DNA from: Clytia hemisphaerica
Lineage: Eukaryota > Cnidaria > Hydrozoa > Leptothecata > Clytiidae
Direction of reading: 5' to 3'
Assembly: GCA_902728285.1 (NCBI GenBank)
Contig: CACVBU010000096.1
Span: 241,937 to 305,936, forward strand
Length of the DNA stretch: 64,000 nt
Every line of letters starts with the position of its first letter. The first letter of the stretch is position 1. Positions 10,591-21,103 of the stretch are shown here, piece after piece. The notes below the pieces were generated by a model, which made no database searches, had not been told where the DNA came from, and saw only the letters and a program-made list of their open reading frames with translations. A program made the position numbers and the translations under genes.

Positions 10591-10735
10591 CTTGCTTGAT
10601 AAACCAGATTTAAAAATTAACGTCCCCAAATAAACCAGAGGGTAAAACACTTTTTAAAAATAACTTGCTTGATAAACCAGATATAAAAATTACGTTCCCA
10701 AATAAACCAGAGGGTAAAACACTATTTAAAAATAT
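10591..10735. repeat. 73-bp tandem duplication
   Basis: CTTGCTTGATAAACCAGAT starts at 10591 and 10664; the two 73-bp units differ by a few substitutions. It sits at the start of the Helitron N-terminal coding remnant. Confidence 0.85.
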
Positions 10736-11237
10736 TGATTTTCAACGCATTGTTATCCCTTCTGCATTTTTTAAAAAATCCTCAAAAGAAACATCATATA
10801 AGAACAAATCGAAAACTGGCAAACTTTTAAACAAGAAAAAGATAAATCCAGACAGGTTATTAAAAAGTCTTACTCAAAATAATTCAAAATTATCACACAC
10901 TTCTATGAACATCAATACTAATCGACAACCTTCTGACAACAATAACATTCCATTGAACAATCAGAATGATCATGAGATGAATGAAGAACCACGTGTGAAC
11001 GAAACAAATATTCAATTGAGTGACCATCATCATGGGCACCTTAACATCCATGAAAATAGATTTGTAAAAGAAGCTGTTTCAAACTTCATCAAAGGGGAAG
11101 ATAAGCATTCTATAGATAGATGTATCACATGCCAAGAAGTCAGGCCAGTATTCTTTTCCCATGTCCCTAAGAAGAAGGCGGATAAGTGGCAAGTAGAAGA
11201 TCAAAGATGCACTAGGTGTAAAGATGAATTTAATTAG
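10665..11237 (+). pseudogene. Helitron N-terminal region with C4-type zinc motif
   Basis: A lysine- and asparagine-rich leader is followed near the end by CITCQEVRPVFFS and CTRCKDEF, a C-x2-C...C-x2-C metal site typical of the region preceding the Helitron-like N domain. A stop at 11235-11237 separates it from the next frame segment (11328 on), which is in the same phase, so the two were probably one frame. Confidence 0.65.
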
Positions 11238-11327
11238 AAACAAAATCGAAAAAAAAATCATGCGCTACTTTTTTCAGGGATTCATTCACCTCCCACTGAT
11301 TGCTTCTGTGACAATGAGGGAAATCTG

Positions 11328-12401
11328 TTGCATAATAATCAACACTTTGCCAACACACCCTCTTTTCTCCAAGGCCTTACTTTTGTCGAAACATTGTTAA
11401 TTCGCAAAATATCCATTGCAATCTATGTTCATTGTTTAATGTACGGAATGTTGGCCTCAAAGGGCCATGCAGTTGCCATACCTTCAAATTTAAAAATATT
11501 CACCAAATTGCCTCAATTACCATCTGAAATTGGCATCATCTTGATAAGAAGTGGTAGCAATAATTCAAAAGCTTACATGGCCTCCCGACACAGGGTACAA
11601 AAAGCTCTTAACGGTTTGGTTTTTGGTATCCCTGCTTTTGGACTGGATAATCCACAACCTGGATATTCTCAATATAAAGGAAAAAATCACATTTCTGGGA
11701 AAATTTTAAAAGGAAAATATTTTTTGCATGAGCCCAATCCATATTATCATGATGTAATTATTGAGCAGGATCGCCTCTTAAACATTCCTGAAGATGGTGG
11801 AATTATACCAGGGCTTCCAATAGTTTCTGCTAATAAGTTCAATAATGAAAATAAAAATGAAGATATTGAAAAGCTTGCAGTAGATGAAGAATTAACAACA
11901 GCATCAGGGTTTGCAACTCAATTAACAAATTCTGATGCTGATGAAAATGTCAAGAATGCATTGCGTGCATTTCTGGGTGACAATGCTAATGTTGAAGAAA
12001 TTCTTGAAGCAGGTCAAGTAGCAGACATAGGAAGGCTGCACCTAAAAAAAAGAGAGAAACCTATTCCAGAATTATCAACCGATGGTTTTTTCACAATGTG
12101 TTATCCTCATATTTTTGTAAATGGGACATGTGTTTATACTATTAAAGCTGCAAGAACTTTGAAATATGAAGACTGGGTACAGCACATATGCTATTGCAAT
12201 GATAACAGAGTGCCTGCTCACAGATTTCTCAAATTTCACCTAATGAATATCAGTATGCGTAAAAAAGCTTTGGATCAAGGTTCCTTCTGTGTCAACCAAC
12301 AGATCAATAGAAACACATCACCAGGGATGAGTTACTTGAACCGTTACAAAATCAAGATAAAGCAATACCGCGTAAATTTTTATCATTCAGTGCTAACTTA
12401 A
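11328..12401 (+). pseudogene. Helitron-like N domain of Rep-helicase
   Basis: The start is MHNNQHFANTPSFLQGLTFV. YRKLSxxE-like context is represented by TFVETLLIRKISIAIYVH; further on come VAIPSNLKIFTKLPQLPSE, RVQKALNGLVF, then PELSTDGFFTMCYPHIF and HRFLKFHLMNISMRKKALDQ. These phrases match the order of the DUF6570-type and Helitron-like N domains that precede the HUH nuclease. The acidic insert at about residues 180-240 is variable in the family. The frame is lost near 12330. Confidence 0.75.
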
Positions 12402-12439
12402 TTGATACAGCTCCGTATTGGCGTGAACGAAAGCATGAA

Positions 12440-13557
12440 TTGGATTCCTTTTGTTTTTTCATGTTGAAAGAACACCAAGTTTATCCTACCTATTTTGATA
12501 CTTCCAGCTGTGCAGAGCATCACTGGATTCCACTGCATAACATTTTGATAAAGTACCTGTCTCAAATTACTGGAGATCTTGAAGCTGATCTCCAAGTAAA
12601 ATTCAAAAGTGACTCAAAGTTTCGACATCACAATTACATAAATACAGTATTAAAAGAGCTTTTTCAGTATGAAGAATTTTGGAGTCGATATAATTCGCCA
12701 AATCAAGAGGGCAGATTCATTCACACTCCTTATTTTTTTCTAAACAACACTATGATAAAGTCAAAGCTATATTATCTCAAGATAAAAATGACCCAACTGT
12801 AAATATTGCCAAAACATGCCTTCAAACAAATGAGATGAATGACACTGGGATTTTTTCTCCTGGGTTTGTATCCTTACACCCTGCAGGAGGTGAAGTGCAA
12901 CACAATGATGATCAAATACCACAATGGGTTCCTAACAAACAAAATTGGCCTTTGCCAGAAGGAAGTTTAACTGATGTAGATGCCAATGTGTTGAAAAAAT
13001 GTGTCTTATGTCAAGGAGATGATGAAGAATTAAAAGCATTCCATACTGACTTAGTCAATAAGGTTATGCTTCACACGTGTAGCTCGTACTGCCTTAGACG
13101 TAAGACTGTAACCACTGAGGAAAAAGATCAAGATGGTAAACCAATTGAGAGAGTCATTCGATACTGCAGACATCATTTTGGCGAATATGATGAAAAATCT
13201 AAAAGATCAACTGGTAAAGAGATCAATCCTTTTGAGCCAAGAATTACAGAGGGTAAAATATCCAGATTTGAAGGTAGAAACGATCACCCGAGGATAGTTC
13301 AACATATACTTCTAAGACCTTTGACATGGCTAGCCCAATGTGATACCCAGGCTATAGTCACTGATGATTTATTGGCATTGATTAAGTATATAACTGGGTA
13401 TTGTTGTAAAGGTAACAAATCTACACAAGACCTTATGGATATATACAAGGAAATACTGAATAAATCTGATCCAACAATTTCTCTGAAGTCTGTCGCTCAA
13501 AAACTGCTTTTGAAAATAGTTGGTTTTGTTGATACTCCATCTTCAGCTGCTGATTAA
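12440..13557 (+). pseudogene. Helitron HUH Rep endonuclease core
   Basis: Two frames. 12440-12802 has PTYFDTSSCAEHHWIPLHN (family: TFSCAEWHW), KELFQYEEFWSRYNSPNQE and EGRFIHTPYFFL, which aligns with the second Rep motif where a histidine pair binds the metal; here only one histidine of the expected H-x-H is obvious. 12835-13557 has VNKVMLHTCSSYCLRRK, HFGEYDEKSK, RFEGRNDHPRIVQHILLRP and the tyrosine motif LIKYITGYCCKG with two tyrosines four residues apart. Rep nicks the donor strand and becomes 5'-linked through these tyrosines. Confidence 0.8.
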
Positions 13558-13623
13558 ATCAATACTAAAGGTAAGCTATACAGCTGCAGCAGGAGATTTA
13601 AAAGAATTGCGGTTTCAGGCTTT

Positions 13624-14404
13624 TTGATCCTAATGGTAAAGATGGCAAAGTTACCAAAGATACCATTATTGACAAATTTCTTTCAGATAAAAGAAGGGAA
13701 GAAAATCCCTATATTACTTTGTACGACTGGGCAAAAAAGTGTGATTGTGCAAAGAAGTCACCCTGTAACAAAGATCATGTTCCTGTATTTACTGGATGTC
13801 AGCGATATGGCCAGCAGGTGAAGATTTTTCTAAAGAGCTGTTAATGAAATTCTCTCCTGGTACTTGGAGAAAAGTTGATGATTTGAAAAATGGATTTGAT
13901 ACATACACAGAATCATTTGCTCAATTTCTGGACTCTGACTATTGCCCTGAATCTGTAAGAATGATGCTGCAGTTTGCCAAGGCTGAATATGACAAGAAAG
14001 TTGCTAGACGCCAAAAGAGACAAAACAATCAGCCGAATCAACCAATAGAAGAAATAAATTTCTCTCAATCAACACTTGAAGGAAGTCAAGATAGTCAATC
14101 TTCACAAGGCTCTGTCGTTGATACAATGGGAAACCAACTTTTTAGAGATATTGCGAGAGAAAATAGACTATCAATTGAAGAAGCTTCTGTCGATGAGGAA
14201 GTGCTATACAATGATGGAATTGATTATGACTGGCACGCAAATGGCTTGATGTGGTTGGGTGTACAATCCTTTCCTGACACACTTATAGAAGAAACAAAGA
14301 ATTGGCTATCCGATGTATCAAAGCAAGCAAATGAAGCATTTGAGAGGGAAGGTAGACTTTGTACATTGCCAGATGTTGACCCAAAATTAGTAAATCTAAT
14401 CTAA
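13624..14404 (+). pseudogene. Helitron linker between Rep and helicase
   Basis: Two overlapping frame segments (13624-13821 and 13796-14404). The first retains KITKDTIIDKFL-like content across frames; the second has FSKELLMKFSPGTWRKVDDL, SFAQFLDSDYCPE and a basic-plus-serine-rich stretch. No catalytic motif is expected here. The stop at 14402-14404 is in frame with the helicase start that follows. Confidence 0.6.
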
Positions 14405-15904
14405 ATGCTAATTGTCAACTACAATATTCACCTTCTTTTGGATTATGCGAGAGGAAATTTTGCTGTAGGATATGAACATTGCAAACGACTAATTGTTCAA
14501 GGCTGTGCAGGTACAGGTAAGTCACAAGTAGTAAAAATTATCACCCGTCTTGTGCGTCGCATTTTCAAATGTAATAGATCCGTTTTAAATGTTGCTCCTA
14601 CTAGTGCAGCAGGTATTCTTTTACCTGATGGCGGAACTATTCATGAGTGAATATTCATATGTTAATATTCCTAGAAAAACTAAAGGAATAACTTTTGACA
14701 GTTGTCCCATGAATTTTGATCAAATCAAACATTTAAAAAGCCTGGTACTCGACAATGATGGCAAAAAACTCTCTCTCATGTGTCTAAATGCTGATGAAAG
14801 AGGAATGGTTGGACAATATGTTTTGGGTTGGTTTCATCAACGGTTTTCCCAACTTTCAATAAACCTATTAGACAGGGAAAGTGATCAAAGTATACCGTTT
14901 GGTTGCATTCCAACTTTTAATTTTTTTGGTGACATTTTCCAATTGAGAGCCATTGGGGAACGTAATCTGTATGATATTGTGTTGGATTCGACAGACCCTA
15001 TCGATTCTGCTGGTGGTTTTGCCTACAAAGATTTCCAGGATGTATTCATTTTAGAAGAAATCATGCGGGAACAGCCCAATCAACCAGCCTTGTTAAAACG
15101 CTTAGACAACCTGCGAACTGGCAATGTAACCAGAAAAGACTGGTAGGAGATAAATCAACGTTGTTATGATAATTTAACCACTGATGAACAAAGAAATTTT
15201 AACGACGAAACTTCGAATGTTATCTGTTTAACAGAAACATGGAAAGAAGCTAGCAGTTATAACCGCCGTGTTTTGAATTCAACAATGACCAATGGAGAAA
15301 GGACTATTTGTGCTGAATTCAAGAGTACTGGCTATGGTAAGCATCACAACAGCGCCAGAGAATCCATGTCCCAAATACCCAACAGAACAAGCATTGCCGT
15401 TGGATGTAGAGTTATATTAACAAGAAATCAAGGTTGTATGACCAGACTTGGGTTGAATAATGGTGCCATTGGTAAAGTTGTTAGTATAATCTATAAAACT
15501 AATATTAAACCTCCCCAGATGCCAGAGATTGTCGTTGTTGACTTTCCTAGATACAAGGGCCCTGTCTGGGACGAAAACCACCTCAGACTACCATGGAACA
15601 ATTGAATTGTGGGACGTCTTATACTGCATTCTTACGGGTTACACAAGATGAAGATTGGTGTTTAGCTGAATCTATTCCATTTGAGCGTTTAGAATATATT
15701 AATCGTCACCCACAATTGAAGCTCAGAAAGAAAGAAGAAGAAAGACTGCAAACTCTCTCAAAAAAGACAATTTCAGAAAACACATGCTCAATTCAAGAAT
15801 ACTTGAATTTACTACGCGAAGTTGACTTATTTTGCGATGATGGCATATCTGACGCTGACTGTACAGATCCGGATTGTGAAAGGTGTTTATTACACAAGCA
15901 TTGA
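14405..15904 (+). pseudogene. Helitron Pif1-type helicase
   Basis: Walker A is intact: QGCAGTGKSQVVK (14490-14540). VAPTSAAGILLPDGGTIHE corresponds to motif Ia. After a frame change come ADERGMVGQYVLGWFHQR and FNFFGDIFQLRAIGE (motifs II-III), then after a TAG at 15144-15146, in the same frame, SVAVGCRVILTRN-like text (IAVGCRVILTRNQG) and LGLNNGAIGKVV. Near 15600 the frame shifts and the expected SQG(L/M)T-type motif VI is missing, so part of the C-terminal RecA lobe is deleted. The last segment, 15593-15904, ends LFCDDGISDADCTDPDCERC. Confidence 0.8.
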
Positions 15905-16188
15905 GCAAATATAACCGATTCAATGTATTAATTTTCAAGTAGATTGAGTTGCCTATATTGCCTGTTTGTCCTTTTTCTTATCATTCAACTTGTTTTCAAG
16001 ACTCTTGATAGGCAACTACTTTATGTTATTATTGTTGTTATAAAGTTTTTAAAATTGAAAAATTGCCGTGTTAAATAAATACCCTTTTACTTTGAATTCT
16101 GTTAACAATTACTATTTAAAACATGTAATTGATTTCGTTTCACTGGCAATATTTTAAATCAAGGCTGATTTTCTTTCCTGCACATGGT
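15905..16188. other. Spacer between Helitron helicase and hairpin array
   Basis: AT-rich spacer with no ORF. It may contain the Helitron 3' region, but no CTRR terminus preceded by a clear single hairpin was found. Confidence 0.4.
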
Positions 16189-16447
16189 TAGAGACAGGTA
16201 TTTGATGGATGATGATAGTTGTTTCCATCAAAGGTGGATGTTGATAGTTGTTTCCACCCTCTGGTGACATGTTGATAGTTGTTTGTCACACACAGAGTAT
16301 GACACTGTGAATGTTGATAGTTGTTTTCACAGTGAGCCTTGTAACATGCTGACAGTTGTTTGTTGCAGTAAGGGTGTAAACTATGTTTCTAATGTAGCCT
16401 GACGCAGTGAAACAGCCTTGTACTCTAAAAGTACCTTCTGGTCTCTA
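16189..16447. repeat. Array of five hairpins with an invariant 16-nt loop, closed by an outer stem
   Basis: Five consecutive stem-loops share a loop of exactly 16 nt, consensus ATGNTGAYAGTTGTTT, while each has a different self-complementary stem. H1 16201-16232 has an 8-bp stem TTTGATGG/CCATCAAA. H2 16233-16258 has GGTGG/CCACC. H3 16264-16289 has GTGAC/GTCAC. H4 16303-16334 has CACTGTGA/TCACAGTG. H5 16337-16373 has GTAAC/GTTGC (one G-T wobble) extended by CCTT/AAGG across a 3-nt bulge. The array is bracketed by TAGAGACAGGTA (16189-16200) pairing with TACCT (16432-16436) and GTCTCTA (16441-16447), a 12-bp stem with one 4-nt bulge. Covarying stems around a fixed loop point to structure rather than simple repeat copying. 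Function unknown. Confidence 0.8.
16384..16431. other. Additional weak stems inside the array
   Basis: TGTTTC (16384-16389) can pair with GAAACA (16409-16414) around a 19-nt loop of unrelated sequence, and GTACT/AGTAC (from 16420) forms a small hairpin. They lack the shared 16-nt loop, so they are not counted as array units. Confidence 0.4.
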
Positions 16448-16554
16448 CTACTACTTACTACTATCCTTTTCAAGATAATTTTAGATATGTTAAATTTCTC
16501 AACAACATTTTAAATGTATATTTATATGATTAGCCACGAGATTTGCGTTCTTCT

Positions 16555-17164
16555 TTAAGGACATGTTTTTTTTACTGTACCAAAATGCCGATTTTCAACT
16601 AACCCAGTTCAAATTGGCACTAACAGAGACAGCTGAACCCTTTCTTATCGTTATTCAAAAATAAGAAAATAGATTAGTAGCCCTGTCCGATACTTTTTGT
16701 CCAATCTTAATAGCTTTTATGGAATTTAAGATATCGCTTTTTGAATCCGGAGTTTTTTGTTTAGTTGATAAGAAAGGAACGAACTAAAGAAAACGGGAAT
16801 TGTTAAAATGAGTGAAAAATGATTAAAAAAGTCTTGATCATAACTCACTCCGGTCTTTAAAAAAATTACTCCTCAGGCTGTTTTATGATTTTAGACTACC
16901 TCAGGAATGCATAGAAACCTCCTCAGGACCGAATAATGACTCATGGAGTGAGATATGATCCAAAACACTCCATGATTAATTAATCCTGAAATACTCCGAA
17001 TTTTGAAATTTCAAATAGCTCATTTTAAAGTCCTTCCCAAATTTCAATACATATCAAAATTTTGGGAAAATTCATCATGCGAATGACGAAATAATTAAAA
17101 TAAAGTGATTTTCACGATTTTCGAAAACCTGATTTTGGTACAGTCAAAAAAAACATGTCCTTAA
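16555..17164. mobile_element. TTAA-flanked MITE, piggyBac-like
   Basis: TTAA at 16555-16558 and 17161-17164 flank inverted ends GGACATGTTTTTTTTACTGT and its complement ending CATGTCC. The terminal repeat is about 32 bp with one indel. There is no ORF. A TTAA target duplication is the hallmark of piggyBac transposases, so this is most likely a non-autonomous piggyBac-type element. An inner inverted pair (CATAACTCACTCC / GGAGTGAGATATG) lies in its middle. Confidence 0.75.
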
Positions 17165-17780
17165 GCTATTTTATATTAATATCTCTCAAACTTTAGCGAA
17201 CAAATAGTTTAGGAGACCAGATGTTACAATCTAAGGTGGGGTACAAAATCCTATGGCTTATCCTTCACGTGGTGTACCCTGTTACGCATTTCCAATTTTC
17301 CAAATTGGAAATGCAAACTAAAAGCCAAGGCTATCCAAAGAAAGATAATTATTGTTAGTAAAGTATTTGAGATCGAAATGCATGCTATTATCTCTATTTA
17401 GATAGGATAAACCAAGAAAGAATTCGATACAGGGGCCCCCAGCGGTTCACATTCACTTTTGATTGCATGAATGCGTGAATCTGGGCTATTTTGTGCGTGA
17501 ATACATGAATTTACCCTCTTTTCCTCTGATTGTGTGCAGTTCTCCCGATTTGCCAATGTTTCTCTGATCTTTCCAGAAAAAATTTTCTGAAAAATCCGGT
17601 TATTGCGTGAAACTCAATAAAAAATTTTATGATTGCATGAATTGAGGGTCCGCTTTGGAAGGGGGGTCTCACACAGTGTGTCCATAAAAATTGATATTGA
17701 AATGCGTATCAAATTTATGACTTAAGAAATTGTTTATAGAATGGATGTGACTATTGATATGCCAAACTTTAAATATATTT
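17165..17780. other. Gap with a perfect palindrome and a short repeat cluster
   Basis: GCATTTCCAATTT-TCC-AAATTGGAAATGC at 17286-17314 is a perfect 13-bp stem with a 3-nt loop. Around 17460-17640 the word GATTGCATGAAT/GCGTGAAT recurs in a T-rich context, with ggggcccccag near 17432 and a ggggggtctc word near 17663, probably a decayed MITE. No gene. Confidence 0.5.
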
Positions 17781-17847
17781 ATTATGGACGCACTGTATTA
17801 TCCAGATTGATTTTTTTGTTTGTTTAAGATAATAAATCAATATCAGA

Positions 17848-18966
17848 ATGAGTACTGAATTATCAGAACCACCAATGAGTGACGACTCGCTGAGTGCAGA
17901 GATTGAGGCAGAGAAAGATGAAGAGATAGAAAGGCAAAGACAACAAATAGAAGAATTGGAGAAAGAACTAGAGAAGTCAAAAAAAAGAGAGAGAAAAAAC
18001 AAAAAGAACGCAATAACATATACAAGATACAAGAAAATGAGAGAGGAGAAGGGAGGGCCAACATCTTTAAGGTCATACAGATTTTATTTTTTTCATGAAC
18101 TTGATAATTTTCAAATTTTTACATTTTGGCTTTGTTTTGTGATTTTGGAATTGTATGTTACAAAATGAATGAGCTTGATACAAGTTTTCAAAAGGAGATC
18201 AGAACAACGGAGGCATTTATCGATGAGCAGTTTACAAATCATTTGAAGAAAGACATTATGGACGAGATTAAAATCTTCATTTCGAAAACAGTGAGTAACG
18301 AACTTGAATTAATGAAGCTGTCAAGTGATGAGAGCCTTAGAGGACCTGAACAAAGTTTTCATTCAGAGGGAAAGGATTTCCTGAAACATTTGAAACGGGA
18401 AATAGACTTTTTGAGAAAACAAGTTGAAAACCGTGACGATCTTATCTACGCTCTGTTACAAGAAAAATCTCTCAAAACGCAAAAAATTCAAAAATACAAA
18501 AATAGTGATGATTTTCAGTTCCCGAAAAATCCTATCAAACACTCTAAAAGCACTCAAAATGAACAAATTAGTCTTGATAATAGATACGACACACTTTTTA
18601 TTAAAGAAAATTCAAGTTCAATTGATGATGACATTAATGACATTATAATTGCACCCAAACAAAAGGGAAACATTACAACCCGTACATCGCGCAAAAATAA
18701 TTCAAAAAAAGGAGACACTGACAGTAATAATGGCAATAATAACAAAAGGGTTGTTGCAGTTGTTGGTGACTCGATAATCAAACACGTCAAAGGATATCAA
18801 CTCACAAATAAAGATAACAAAGTTGTAGTGAAAACTTTTCCTGGAGCAAAAACCGATTGCATGAAGCATTACATTATACCGACACTCAAACAAAAACCAG
18901 ACCTTGTAATCATACACTGCGGAACTAATGACTTGAAAACAAAAGAGCCGGAAGAAATTTCATAAA
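17848..18966 (+). pseudogene. CR1-like LINE ORF1 region: coiled coil then SGNH hydrolase
   Basis: A first frame (17848-18168) starts MSTELSEPPMSDDSLSAEIE and continues as an acidic/basic coiled coil. A second frame (from about 18168, MNELDTSFQ) has another coiled coil (LKREIDFLRKQVENRDDLIY) and then an SGNH hydrolase core: VVAVVGDSIIKHVKGYQL carries the GDS block and DLVIIHCGTNDLK the GTND block. SGNH esterase domains are known in ORF1 of CR1-like retrotransposons, where they may act on membranes or lipids. A TAA at 18963-18965 interrupts the same frame, which continues downstream. Confidence 0.75.
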
Positions 18967-19235
18967 ATGTTGTTGCCCTGGCGAGATCGGTGAACGAAAC
19001 AAATCAAAACACTGGCGTTATCGTGTCTGGCATTGTTCAAAGAGGAGACGACCTTAATCAGAAAGTAATGAAAGTAAACGAGATCTTGGAGCATCAGTGT
19101 AATGAATGTAACATTGGTTTTCTTGATAATAGTGGCATCGATCCCGGTAAGCACCTTAATGGCAGTAAACTGCATATCAATGTTAATGGGACCGATGAAC
19201 TTCAAAACAATTTGAAAAGGATTATAAACTGTTGA
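18967..19235 (+). pseudogene. SGNH hydrolase C-terminal part of the LINE
   Basis: Same frame as the segment before it: VVALARSVNETNQN, VIVSGIVQRGDDLNQKVMKV, NIGFLDNSGI and DPGKHLNGSKLHINVNGTDE. The last phrase supplies the D-x-x-H catalytic block (HLN in the family: D..HLN..G). The segment ends at a TGA (19233-19235) that is in frame with the endonuclease segment that follows, so ORF1 and ORF2 are in the same phase. Confidence 0.7.
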
Positions 19236-20993
19236 CGTGTTTCGCATGAACTTGACGATGAAATTGACGACCTCGATGGTACTGAAATTCTAAAAAATCC
19301 TTTACAAAACCTGAGCAAAAAAGATGGCATTTTATTTACATATCTCAATATAAACTCTATTAGAAACAAGCTTAAAGACGTAAAGGGAATCATCCTACCC
19401 CATGTGGATATCCTCTGTATAGCAGAAACTAAGATAGACTCTTCGTTTCCGGAATCCAAGCTTTTGATTAAAGGGTTCATAAAGCCAATTAGACTTGATT
19501 TCTCTAAAACCAGCGGAGGTTTGCTACTTTACGTAAAAAACCATCTCCCACTTCGCCAGCTTAAAGATAATCTTCTATCACCTGGAATTGAGTGTCTTAC
19601 ACTGGAGTTGAATTTGAGAAAAACTAAATGGCTCCTATTTTCTATTTGTCGTAATCCAAGTTTACAAAAGCTAAAACCGTTTCTTGAAGAATTAACAAAG
19701 GTTCTTGACCACCATAGTGACACGTATGAATATGTATTGGTTTTTGGAGATTTTAATGAGGAAATATCTGAGAAGAATATGTCAGAGTTCCTTGATGCAT
19801 TTTCACTGAAAAGTCTAATTAAGAAGCCAACATGCTTTTAGTCAGAAAAGGGTAGATGCATTGATTTGATCCTTGCAAATCGGGCACCTTGCTTTAAAAA
19901 AAGTGGGTCATTTGAAACTGGAATCAGTGACTACCATCATCTGATTTATAGCATGTTCAAAGCTAGCTTTAAAAAACCTCCTCCAAAGATAATTGAATAT
20001 AGATCCTTTAAAAATTTTGATGAAAAGGGTTTCCGGTCCAACCTCTGTCGTAATCTTGATTGTGACTTCTCAGACTTTGAAACTTTTAGCACAACTTTTG
20101 AAATTATTCTTGATGCTCATGCACCAATGAAAAAGCGAACCGTCCGGGGAAATCAAAAACCTCATATGTCTAAAACCCTACGTAAAGCAATCATGGTTCG
20201 CTCATACTACAAAAACAAAGCAAATAAGACCGGAAACCCCCTCTATAAAACCTTGTATCGCAAACAAAAAAATTATATTGTAAATATGAATAGGAAAGCA
20301 AAGAGAAAATACTTTCGTGATTTAGGGACATCAGAAAATTTCTGGAAATCTGCAAAACCATATTTCTCAAAGAAAGTCCAACATCACGAGAAAATCTTCT
20401 TGCTTGACGATTCAAATAAATCAAAACTTGTTGATGATGAAGCCTCCATAGCAAACATTTTTAACGACTATTTTGTAAATATTGCTTCCCATCTCGGCCT
20501 AAAAACTTCAGAATGCAGTCTTCCAGAAGATTCTGAAACCGATCCGCTTGAAAACCATCCTAGTATACTTCGCATCATCGAATCTCTATCTGCAAGCAAG
20601 TCTTTCTCTTTTAGCGAAGTAACTCCTGAAGATATCCATTGTATTATGCTCAAACTTAATCAAGATAAATCTGTCAGCGGTCCTTCTTCAATTAGAATAA
20701 TCAAAGTGGTCTCTGATATACTGTCAGGGCCATTATCAAGACTCGTAAACCTTGCCTTCAGTACTTCTAAATTTCCCCAAAGTCTAAAAAGGGCAAGGGT
20801 TACGCCTGTTTTTAAAAAGGAAGATAAATTTCTGAAGAAAAACTATCGGCCAATTAGTATATTACCAGCTTTTTCTAAAATATTTAAGAGAATTATGCAC
20901 GACCAACTTTCATCCTACTTTGATGGCATTTTTTATTCGAGACTCTGTGGCTTTAGAGCTAAGCACAGCACTCAACATGCTCTCAGGCATTTT
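19236..20993 (+). pseudogene. CR1-like LINE ORF2: APE endonuclease and truncated reverse transcriptase
   Basis: After the TGA the frame is open: YLNINSIRNKLKDVKG (APE motif I), DILCIAETKIDSSFP (motif with catalytic E), GGLLLYVKNHLP, and FGDFNEEISE (D-x-N). A TAG at 19839-19841 interrupts; the frame resumes as RCIDLILANRAPCF and TGISDYHHLIYSMF (SDH-like motif). The RT begins with KLNQDKSVSGPSSI, ARVTPVFKKEDK, NYRPISILPAFSKIFKRIMH and LCGFRAKHSTQHAL and is cut at about 20993, before the catalytic YADD region. The element is therefore 3'-truncated at the border with unrelated sequence. Confidence 0.8.
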
Positions 20994-21103
20994 AAGGCAT
21001 GTCCAAATTTTCCGTAATTTTTAAACTCCAATAGAACTCGCCAAGAGGTGTTCATTCATACCTTTTTGGACGCGTATTAGGGTGTAGAATATGAAAAGTG
21101 CTG
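20994..21103. other. Junction between LINE and MITE
   Basis: Short non-coding spacer; the translated frame loses similarity to reverse transcriptase after QHALRHF. Confidence 0.4.

Larger units (their letters stand above)
10591..15904 (+). mobile_element. Decayed autonomous Helitron (Rep-helicase)
   Basis: A single colinear Rep-helicase polyprotein is spread over at least three frames: N-terminal zinc region, Helitron-like N domain, HUH Rep core with two tyrosines, linker, Pif1-type helicase. Frame changes occur near 12.33, 12.81, 13.80, 14.64 and 15.60 kb, with in-frame stops (for example 14402-14404 and 15144-15146). Helitrons transpose by rolling-circle replication and end in 5'-TC and CTRR-3'; I could not place either terminus. 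Confidence 0.85.

Noticed and set aside
16201..16373. CRISPR array reading of the regular 16-nt repeats
   Set aside because: The repeat is too short, the variable parts are self-complementary stems rather than spacers, and the context is a eukaryotic genome without cas genes.
16442..16466. TCTCTACTACTAC resembles the canonical Helitron 5' terminus
   Set aside because: It is preceded by G rather than A, lies downstream of the Rep-helicase on the same strand, and overlaps the 3' half of the array's outer stem; a chance match in a CT-rich stretch is more likely.
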